Below, in pieces: positions 1 through 5,463 of a stretch of 9,295 nucleotides of DNA (positions within the stretch are counted from its first letter, which is position 1; the number at the start of each line of letters is the position of its first letter). The translations under genes were made by a program, and so were the position numbers. This DNA is from Bacteroidota bacterium (lineage in GTDB: Bacteria; Bacteroidota; Bacteroidia; Flavobacteriales; Flavobacteriaceae). Location: the NCBI GenBank assembly GCA_021793135.1, contig JAJYTI010000080.1:1-9295 (forward strand), read 5' to 3'. The notes under the pieces are model-generated. The model saw nothing but the letters and a program-made list of their open reading frames with translations, did no database searches and was not told where the DNA came from.

Positions 1-31
1 CAATATATTTTTAATGTTTTTCATCTTTCTA

Positions 32-847
32 TCATTTTTTTCCTAATAGATTATAATAACTTGTTCTGGTTAACAAAACTAAATATTTAAACCGATAAAA
101 AATCGAATAAAAAAATAATGCTAATTTGGATATTCGACCAGCTTCATATAAACGATTAATATTATTTATATAACCTCTGGTCATCGCTTTAAGATTAGCA
201 GATAATCCTGATGAACCGAAAGAACGTTTTCCTCCCCCCGCAAAAAGCAAATCTTCACCTAAAATAAATAATTTATTGTGTAAAGTGGCTCGCATCCAAT
301 AATCTACATCTTCAGCATGACATTGGCTTGGATTAAAATATCCCGTATTTCCTAATAACTTTCTATTAAAAATCACTGTGGATGGTTGTAATTCATTACG
401 AATCAGTAACTTTTTTAAGTTTACTTCGGCAAGGTTTCGATTATCTAATCGATAAGGCGGTAAAAGCGGGTTACCATTTCGTAAACTTCCAATTAAATCC
501 ACTTCGAGTTCTTGATTTTCTAAAATTTGTATCTGGCGTGTTGTTTTATTTTTTAACCATTCATCATCTGCATCTAATAATGCAATATATTTTCCAGTTA
601 CAACTTTCAAACCTCTATTTCTTGCTATAGAAACTCCTTGATTTGGTTGATCCAATAGCTGAATATTCAAATTAGAATATTTCGATTGATAATTTTCTAC
701 ACACTTTTTACTCTGATCAGTAGACCCATCATTAATAACAATAATCTCAAATTCACCTTCATAATCTTGGTTTCTGATGGAATCCAAAGTTTTAATAATG
801 CTTTCCTCAGCATTATACATAGGGATTATAACAGAAACTTTAATCAA
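32..847 (-). CDS. Family 2 glycosyltransferase (GT-A fold), TTG start
   Basis: The 271-residue product should transfer a sugar from a nucleotide-sugar donor, probably at the cytoplasmic face of the membrane for a surface polysaccharide or glycan; the acceptor cannot be read from sequence. Visible GT2 hallmarks are the N-terminal strand VSVIIPMYN (residues 4-12), VINDGSTD (37-44), the nucleotide-binding stretch NQGVSIARNRG (69-79), and the DXD-type metal site LLDADDEW (90-97). An ED pair at 179-180 (HAEDVDYW) is the usual place of the catalytic base. Residues 240-262 are hydrophobic and aromatic with several Arg/Lys, suggesting a peripheral membrane-associating tail. The start is TTG: an in-frame TAG lies at 875-877, no ATG occurs between it and the conserved first strand, and the next ATG (Met10) would cut that strand. 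It lies 67 bp downstream of recR on the same strand, so co-transcription is possible. The family is sure; the specific substrate is unknown. Confidence 0.9.
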   Translation of the reverse strand: MIKVSVIIPMYNAEESIIKTLDSIRNQDYEGEFEIIVINDGSTDQSKKCVENYQSKYSNLNIQLLDQPNQGVSIARNRGLKVVTGKYIALLDADDEWLKNKTTRQIQILENQELEVDLIGSLRNGNPLLPPYRLDNRNLAEVNLKKLLIRNELQPSTVIFNRKLLGNTGYFNPSQCHAEDVDYWMRATLHNKLFILGEDLLFAGGGKRSFGSSGLSANLKAMTRGYINNINRLYEAGRISKLALFFYSIFYRFKYLVLLTRTSYYNLLGKK

Positions 848-914
848 TTTCGAAATAGATTTGGTTAATAAAAACTAAGTTGTCTTCTAATGGGTTAATT
901 TCTAAAGTTAAATA

Positions 915-1535
915 TTAATTATTTTTTAAAGTAGATTCAAATGGAACACGATGTAGAATACTTCTTCCTAAGGTAACTTCATCGGCATATTCTAGCTCAT
1001 CGCCCACAGAGATACCCCTAGCAATAGTTGTAAGTGTCACATCATAATCTTCAATCTGTTTAAAGATATAAAAGTTTGTCGTATCACCTTCCATGGTTGA
1101 ACTTAAAGCAAACAGCAACTCTTGCGCCTCTCCTCTTTTCACTTTTTCTACCAAAGGCTCGATGTGTAAATCACTAGGTCCTATACCTTCCATAGGAGAG
1201 ATTTTCCCGCCTAACACATGATACACACCTTTAAACTGACTAGTATTTTCAATCGCCATCACATCTCGAATATCTTCTACTACACAAATTAAACTTTTGT
1301 CTCGACTTGGGTTTGCGCAAATTTCACATATATCTGTATCAGAAATATTATAACAATTTTTACAAAACTTAATATCGTTACGTAAAGTATCTAAACTTCT
1401 TGTAAGTCGAGTAGTTTGATCGGTAGGTTGACGCAACAAATGTAGAACCAAACGCAAAGCAGTACGCTTACCAATTCCTGGTAATTGCGACATCTCTTCT
1501 ACTGCTTGTTCTAACAATTTTGATGAAAAATCCAT
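915..1535 (-). CDS. recR: Recombination mediator protein RecR
   Basis: RecR acts with RecF/RecO to load RecA on SSB-coated single-stranded DNA at gaps during recombinational repair. The 206-residue product has the full family order. A helix-hairpin-helix is at 18-29 (LPGIGKRTALRL). A four-cysteine zinc finger uses C58, C61, C70 and C73. A Toprim domain starts at 82 (LICVVEDIRDVMAIE, acidic E87), followed by the typical YHVLGG segment at 105-110 and the ISPMEGIGPSDL loop. The C-terminal part carries TTIARGISVGDELEYAD, close to the conserved end of RecR proteins. I chose the ATG at 1535 because the protein then begins MDFSSKLLEQAV, the usual RecR N-terminus, and has the usual length of about 200 residues. 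The open frame does extend upstream to a TTG at 1592, but those 19 residues are atypical. It is divergent from the symporter gene, with 252 bp between the two starts. Confidence 0.97.
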   Translation of the reverse strand: MDFSSKLLEQAVEEMSQLPGIGKRTALRLVLHLLRQPTDQTTRLTRSLDTLRNDIKFCKNCYNISDTDICEICANPSRDKSLICVVEDIRDVMAIENTSQFKGVYHVLGGKISPMEGIGPSDLHIEPLVEKVKRGEAQELLFALSSTMEGDTTNFYIFKQIEDYDVTLTTIARGISVGDELEYADEVTLGRSILHRVPFESTLKNN

Positions 1536-1787
1536 ATAAATAAAATAATGTGGTAAAGGTACGAAATGTTTAAAGTTTGGAGAAGTAACCAAAGCATTTT
1601 GCTATTATAAAAAGAATAGATTAATAAAGTTTTATTCTATGCTACCTTACTATCTATTATTAGTATGAAAACTACCTATTTTTTAATTTATCTCTAGAGG
1701 AGATGAATTAAATTTGTTTTCAATAAATTATATCGTTTGTCTTCTAACAATCTTTGTATTTTTGTTTCAATTTTTTAGACAAAAACT

Positions 1788-3236
1788 ATGCAACCAATCC
1801 ATATACTACTTTTAATAGCTGCCTACTTTGTTGTGCTATTAGTCATATCATATTTTACAGGCAAAAGTGATACTAATGCTGCATTTTTTAAAGGTGAAAA
1901 TAAATCACCATGGTTTTTAGTTGCTTTTGGAATGATTGGTACCTCACTGTCAGGAGTCACTTTTATGTCGGTACCTGGTTGGGTGCAGGACTCGCAGTTT
2001 ACCTATATGCAAGTAGTTTCTGGGTATTTCTTTGGTTATGTAGCAATTACATACATTTTATTACCTATTTATTACAGGCTTAATGTAACAACTATATATG
2101 AATATTTACAACAGCGGTTTGGCAATGTAAGTTATAAAACTGGAGCCATATTTTTCTTTATTTCTAGGATGCTAGGGTCTGCTTTTCGATTGTTTTTGGT
2201 AGCCGCTGTATTACAACATTATGTTTTTGACACTTGGAACATTCCTTTTGCTATAACGGTATGTATTTCTGTACTTCTTATATGGTTATATACTGCACGA
2301 GGAGGGATAAAAACTATTGTTTGGACCGATACATTCCAAACATTATTTATGCTTAGTGCTGTGATTGTTGCTGTTTATATAATGCTAGACAGTTTGGACT
2401 GGTCTATGGCAGAGTTTTTAAAATCAGAAGAATTAAAAGAGTACTCTTCTGCATTTCAATTTGATAGCTTTTTAGATAAAGATTACTTCTGGAAATCTTT
2501 CTTTGGAGGAATGTTCATCACTATTTGTATGACTGGTTTGGATCAAGATATGATGCAGAAAAGTTTGACATGTAAAAACTTGAAAGATGCACAGAAGAAT
2601 GTAATGTCTTATAGCTTGGTATTTATACCTGTAAACTTATTATTCTTATTACTTGGCGCTTTGCTATTTATATATGCAAATCAAAGCGGGATAACCATTC
2701 CAGAACGCACCGATCTACTCTTCCCAGAAATTGCTATTAACTCCGGGTTAAGTACTAGTCTGGCAATTCTATTTTTACTTGGATTAATCGCTGCCGCATA
2801 TTCTAGTGCTGATGGAGCACTCACTGCTTTGACTACTAGCTTTTGTATTGACTTTTTGAAATTCAGAAATAAATCCGAAGATAAACAAAAACAAATTCGT
2901 AAACGAGTGCATATAGGAATGAGTGTAGCACTCGCTTTAATTATAATAATTTTCAATTATCTCTTAAATAGTAGTGTAATAGATACGCTACTAAAGGCTG
3001 CTGCTTATACATACGGACCATTACTTGGGTTATTTGCTTTTGGAATTTTCACAAAGTGGAAAGTAAAAGACAAATGGGTATTATGGATTTCTATTGTATC
3101 GGTAGGAATAACAGCCTTGCTCGATTTCATTCCATCAAGTTATTTAGGTGGATATCAATTTAATTACGAATTACTAGTTGTCAATGGAGCACTAACCTTT
3201 TTAGGTTTAGTATTGATTCGTACTAAGAAGGACTAG
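1788..3236 (+). CDS. Sodium:solute symporter (SSS / SLC5 family)
   Basis: This 482-residue inner-membrane protein of the solute:sodium symporter family (LeuT-like fold) should import a small solute using the Na+ gradient. It is highly hydrophobic, with about 13 likely membrane spans, for example residues 5-23, 42-63, 78-98, 120-143, 152-169, 183-200, 237-251, 277-296, 323-341, 375-393, 402-421, 428-446 and 459-477. Family signatures are GMIGTSLSGVTFMS (48-61) in the discontinuous second span, ARGGIKTIVWTDTFQ (170-184), GLDQDMMQ (250-257), and AAAYSSADGALTALTTS (335-351), where the Ser/Thr-rich helix forms the Na2 sodium site. The substrate (sugar, amino acid, sialic acid or other) cannot be inferred. 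The ATG start leads straight into the first span. Its last 30 bp overlap the convergent CoA-binding gene. Confidence 0.93.
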   Translation: MQPIHILLLIAAYFVVLLVISYFTGKSDTNAAFFKGENKSPWFLVAFGMIGTSLSGVTFMSVPGWVQDSQFTYMQVVSGYFFGYVAITYILLPIYYRLNVTTIYEYLQQRFGNVSYKTGAIFFFISRMLGSAFRLFLVAAVLQHYVFDTWNIPFAITVCISVLLIWLYTARGGIKTIVWTDTFQTLFMLSAVIVAVYIMLDSLDWSMAEFLKSEELKEYSSAFQFDSFLDKDYFWKSFFGGMFITICMTGLDQDMMQKSLTCKNLKDAQKNVMSYSLVFIPVNLLFLLLGALLFIYANQSGITIPERTDLLFPEIAINSGLSTSLAILFLLGLIAAAYSSADGALTALTTSFCIDFLKFRNKSEDKQKQIRKRVHIGMSVALALIIIIFNYLLNSSVIDTLLKAAAYTYGPLLGLFAFGIFTKWKVKDKWVLWISIVSVGITALLDFIPSSYLGGYQFNYELLVVNGALTFLGLVLIRTKKD

Positions 3237-3569
3237 AGTACATGCTTCTTCATAAGCGATACCTGCATCATCCAATTTAGCTTGTAACTCAGGATTCTCA
3301 GTACCTGGATTAAATAACACTCGTTTAGGTTTTAAGCTTAAGATATAATCGTAATATGTCTCTTGATTTTTAGGATTTAGATATAACGTAATGGTGTCGA
3401 CTCCCTCAAATGGAACTTTTCCTTTCTGAATATCTACTCCTGCTACGTTACCTTCTCTTAAACCAACTGCGACAACTGGATGATTGTATGCAGTAAGTCT
3501 ATTTATAGCAATATTTGAATATCGATCTGGATTGTTACTCGCGCCTAATACTAAAGTTTTCTTCTTCAT
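3207..3569 (-). CDS. Small CoA-binding (Rossmann-fold) protein
   Basis: The 120-residue product is a single-domain CoA_binding protein of the YccU type (COG1832-like): a short Rossmann fold of the kind found in succinyl-CoA synthetase alpha subunits, but standing alone. Supporting motifs are the N-terminal nucleotide loop TLVLGASNNPDRYS (5-18), the central VVAVGLREG (32-40), NPGTENPE (87-94), and the closing EACTLVLL (109-116 region). The length is normal for the family, whose cellular role is poorly defined. The ATG at 3569 is well placed directly before the first beta strand. The stop lies inside the 3' end of the symporter gene, giving a 30-bp tail-to-tail overlap, so neither gene has room for its own terminator between them. 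Cytosolic; no signal peptide. Confidence 0.9.
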   Translation of the reverse strand: MKKKTLVLGASNNPDRYSNIAINRLTAYNHPVVAVGLREGNVAGVDIQKGKVPFEGVDTITLYLNPKNQETYYDYILSLKPKRVLFNPGTENPELQAKLDDAGIAYEEACTLVLLSTNQY

Positions 3570-3603
3570 TTCTTTTTGCTTCTTTATAGTTTGATAATAA
3601 GAG

Positions 3604-3810
3604 TTGCGTTAGGGACAGCTCCCATTATATATTTATTTGGTCGGTAATTGTTAATAAAACTTACTTAGAACAAGTCAGGGATAGACCAATAACGTTCTCC
3701 CAAGTCGTAAAGATTGAAATCCGACTTCCTTATGGAACATTTGTAACAAACTCTGCCGTAGCTGCCAATGATGTTCCGAAACTACTTTCTTTTACACACT
3801 AACAACGCAA
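3604..3810. repeat. Candidate dispersed intergenic repeat or structured element bounded by 7-bp inverted ends
   Basis: This block fills most of the 348-bp gene-free stretch 3570-3917. TTGCGTT (3604-3610) and AACGCAA (3804-3810) form inverted ends. Inside are further perfect inverted repeats: TTGGTC 3637-3642 with GACCAA 3684-3689; AGAAC 3667-3671 with GTTCT 3694-3698; AAGTCG 3702-3707 with CGACTT 3722-3727; and GGAACAT 3734-3740 with ATGTTCC 3771-3777. The centre (3661-3780) is about 41% GC by my count, above the surrounding AT-rich spacers. No frame is open across it on either strand: minus-strand readings give short peptide-like stretches broken by stops. It could be a MITE-like or REP-like repeat, a degraded gene, or a structured RNA. 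Identity is not established; the inverted repeats themselves are directly visible. Confidence 0.45.
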
Positions 3811-3857
3811 ATCTAAAAGTTATAATAAGTCGATTTTGTAAAACTTTAAAGTTCAGC

Positions 3858-3894
3858 AAAAAAAATACGGTTACCGAGAATCAGTAACCGTATT
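3858..3894 (-). terminator. Rho-independent terminator of the B12-regulated gene
   Basis: AATACGGTTAC (3864-3874) and GTAACCGTATT (3884-3894) form a perfect 11-bp stem with a 9-nt loop. Read on the minus strand it ends in a run of eight T (complement of 3858-3865, partly within the stem). It lies 23 bp beyond the stop of the T9SS-cargo gene, so that gene is transcribed alone. Confidence 0.88.
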
Positions 3895-3917
3895 GTAAAA
3901 CAGAAAATTATTTTTTC

Positions 3918-5039
3918 TTATTTTTTAATAAATCTATGGTTTTCTACTCCTGTATGTGTTGTTATTTCCAAAACATATACTCCTGATGGTAAGTTATTTA
4001 CATTTATTTTTTGACCATTATCTTGCAATACTACAGCTCCTAGTGTGTTTACTACACGTAATTGTTTTATAGCCTCTTGCGAATCTATATATAATACATC
4101 AACGGTAGGGTTTGGCCATAAACGTACTTTATTTACCGTAATATCATGGATTCCTAAACTCGGATCTTCTACTACTGTCGGAATATAAGGTCGACGTACA
4201 TTATCATCTCCATAAGAAACACCAAACAATTGGTTATCTTCGATAACTACATCCAAATCTACTGGACGGTAATCTGACATCGTGTTCCCTATAAATGCTT
4301 TCCAAGAATTATCTGAATCAAGTTCACGAAGCATATCATTATATAGGATAGACTCTATGTTACCATTTTCATCTATATTAACTTCTAGGTCCGCATCCTC
4401 AGCTGCGATTATTTCTAAAGCTTGATCCCCTGTTAGTACACCATCAAATTTAATTCCCCAAACATAAGTAACCTCTTCTTCGTTATCATCTTCAACAAAA
4501 TCAATGGTAATTGCAGCTTGATTTTCTCCTTCTCCTATCCAATACTCTATTTCTTCTATATCAAACCATTCTGGGCTATACGCTGCATATTTAAAAGTTG
4601 GTGCTACTGGTTCTGGCATAAATCCATAAGAAAGACCATACCATTTACCATCTACTAACTCCTCGCTTATACCCCCTTGCATCCCTAATAAATCTGCAGA
4701 GTCTCCTGACCAAGTACTCCACCAATCAGGTTCAGAATCAATTCCTGCATGATGATTATAAACTACATCATTTAAAAATCCTGAAGTAACACGAGAATTA
4801 AAACCTGAATCTGCTTCCTCTATTAGAGTCAATACATCTTCCATGCTTATCTCATCTCCTTCATTAAAACGAATACCCCAGCCAAAAGAAGCATCTTCCG
4901 TATCATCTCTAAAATCGACTAAAAAATAAGCTTCCTGATCGCCATCGCCAATCCAAAATACAATATCATCTTGCGATAACTGGGCATAACCTAATGTGAA
5001 ACTAAAAACTAAAATTAAAAGTGTAAAAATTCTTTTCAT
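3918..5039 (-). CDS. Secreted T9SS-cargo protein with two tandem unknown domains, B12-riboswitch controlled
   Basis: The 373-residue exported protein has a signal peptide at 1-19 (MKRIFTLLILVFSFTLGYA, likely cut before Gln20). A domain occurs twice, at about 26-141 and 163-277. A typical Bacteroidota type A T9SS sorting domain follows at about 298-373 (VRLWPNPTVDVLYI, then LPSGVYVLEI, ending RFIKK). The repeats share the order [FY]WIGxGxxxA, [VI]DF, WGI[RK]F, an acidic helix, [VI][VL]YN, Trp/Phe-rich loop, G[LV]SYG. The protein is strongly acidic (many Asp/Glu). I do not recognise a named domain for the repeat. Control comes from the cobalamin riboswitch directly upstream, so it should be repressed when B12 is plentiful. 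Role in corrinoid capture or handling at the surface is inferred from that regulation alone. No TonB receptor or BtuFCD-type gene adjoins it, and the terminator behind it makes it monocistronic. Export and T9SS anchoring or release are well supported; function is unknown. Confidence 0.88.
   Translation of the reverse strand: MKRIFTLLILVFSFTLGYAQLSQDDIVFWIGDGDQEAYFLVDFRDDTEDASFGWGIRFNEGDEISMEDVLTLIEEADSGFNSRVTSGFLNDVVYNHHAGIDSEPDWWSTWSGDSADLLGMQGGISEELVDGKWYGLSYGFMPEPVAPTFKYAAYSPEWFDIEEIEYWIGEGENQAAITIDFVEDDNEEEVTYVWGIKFDGVLTGDQALEIIAAEDADLEVNIDENGNIESILYNDMLRELDSDNSWKAFIGNTMSDYRPVDLDVVIEDNQLFGVSYGDDNVRRPYIPTVVEDPSLGIHDITVNKVRLWPNPTVDVLYIDSQEAIKQLRVVNTLGAVVLQDNGQKINVNNLPSGVYVLEITTHTGVENHRFIKK
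4209..4964 (-). repeat. Internal domain duplication in the B12-regulated secreted protein
   Basis: Two copies encode residues about 26-141 (DNA 4617-4964) and 163-277 (DNA 4209-4553). Aligned anchors are VFWIGDGDQEA with EYWIGEGENQA, FLVDF with ITIDF, FGWGIRF with YVWGIKF, DVVYN with SILYN, and WYGLSYG with LFGVSYG. The copies are diverged at protein level, so the duplication is old. Copy 1 has a Trp-rich loop (PDWWSTW) where copy 2 has only NSWKAF. Confidence 0.8.
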
Positions 5040-5067
5040 AAAGATTAAATTTAAAATATGATTAATG

Positions 5068-5139
5068 AAAAGAATAAAAGAAAAGACAGTTTGCAGCTAT
5101 ACAACAACTATCTAAGCTTTTATCCTGAAAGCAATAGTT
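5068..5139 (-). promoter_or_regulatory. Possible riboswitch expression platform (alternative hairpins)
   Basis: Read on the minus strand, the segment ATAGTT (complement of 5106-5111) can pair upstream with AACTAT (complement of 5134-5139), extending the P13 hairpin. Alternatively, as GATAGTT (5106-5112), it can pair downstream with AACTGTC (5085-5091, one G-U), followed at once by a U-rich stretch (complement of 5068-5084). The two pairings are mutually exclusive, as expected of a switch. The downstream stem is weak and its U tract is interrupted, so termination is unproven; translational control of the start at 5039 is the alternative. Confidence 0.35.
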
Positions 5140-5304
5140 AATTTTTGGCAGGTATTCTGACTTTCTACTTTTTATATCGTCTTCCCACTAATAAAGCAGT
5201 GACATTTTTGACATAAAAATCTAATGTAGATTACAGCTGCAGGAACAGTTTAGGATTTACACCTAATTCCCTCTTGGCTCTAATTTAATAGAACAACCAA
5301 AAAT
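5106..5304 (-). ncRNA. Cobalamin (B12) riboswitch, aptamer plus P13 hairpin
   Basis: Read on the minus strand, the B12 box AGTCAGAATACCTGCC lies at 5147-5162, matching the family consensus with purine changes only in its variable centre. P1 is formed by CCAAAAAT (plus-strand 5297-5304) with ATTTTTGG (5141-5148). The core reads AGGGAA, then TTAGGTGTAAATCCTAA (5250-5266, a TTAGG/CCTAA stem), then CTGTTCCTGCAGCTGTAA, the conserved P4-P5 region. Further on come GTCACTGC and GTGGGAAGAC (5179-5203), the usual CACTG...GGGAAG element. The L5 loop bases TCCTG (5240-5244) are complementary to CAGGA in the loop of a downstream GCTTT/AAAGC hairpin (loop bases 5123-5127), the expected L5-L13 kissing interaction. 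It sits 66 bp upstream of the secreted protein gene. Riboswitches of this class normally switch expression off when adenosyl- or methylcobalamin binds. Confidence 0.95.
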
Positions 5305-5309
5305 CGATG

Positions 5310-5341
5310 CGAAAATAAATATTATATCTACCTAAAACAAA
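5310..5341 (-). promoter_or_regulatory. Bacteroidota-type promoter driving the B12 riboswitch
   Basis: On the minus strand TTTG (complement of 5338-5341) is followed after 20 nt by TATTTTCG (complement of 5310-5317). The latter is a 7 of 8 match to the Bacteroidota -7 element TAnnTTTG, at the usual distance from a -33 TTG. The riboswitch P1 stem begins only 5 bp downstream of the -7 box, which fits a transcription start at the very edge of the aptamer. The motif is short, but its position gives independent support. Confidence 0.55.
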
Positions 5342-5405
5342 TGATTTGGCTTCAAGAAAAAACACGATACCCATTTGTGAATTATATAGTTTGAATTAAT
5401 ATAAC

Positions 5406-5436
5406 TTGATATAACAACAATTGATTGATATTTTAT
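5406..5436 (+). promoter_or_regulatory. Weak candidate promoter of the S41 peptidase gene
   Basis: TTG (5406-5408), a 20-nt spacer and TATTTTAT (5429-5436; 6 of 8 to TAnnTTTG) give the spacing of a Bacteroidota promoter 28 bp before the ATG at 5464. The surrounding sequence is so AT-rich that chance matches are likely. An AAAGGA (5444-5449) lies 14 bp before the start codon, rather far for a ribosome binding site. Confidence 0.22.
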
Positions 5437-5463
5437 TAATTTTAAAGGATAAAGCATAATACA

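Noticed and set aside
382..868. Two short plus-strand open frames (382-630, 686-868) opposite the glycosyltransferase
   Set aside because: They lie wholly or mostly antisense to a clear GT2 gene, encode no recognisable motif and look like chance frames in AT-rich DNA.
1536..1592. N-terminal extension of RecR from a TTG at 1592
   Set aside because: The extra 19 residues do not resemble RecR, and an ATG at 1535 gives the normal N-terminus and length.
1593..1787. Promoters and a small AGAATA/TATTCT dyad (1613-1638) between recR and the symporter
   Set aside because: TTTG-containing motifs are present, but none has acceptable -33/-7 spacing, and the 6-bp dyad is unremarkable in such AT-rich sequence.
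2681..2956. Minus-strand open frame inside the symporter gene
   Set aside because: Antisense to conserved symporter segments; its composition mirrors them and it has no plausible promoter or domain.
3611..3803. A protein-coding gene in the 3570-3917 spacer
   Set aside because: Every frame with peptide-like sequence is broken by stop codons, so it is reported only as a possible repeat or remnant.
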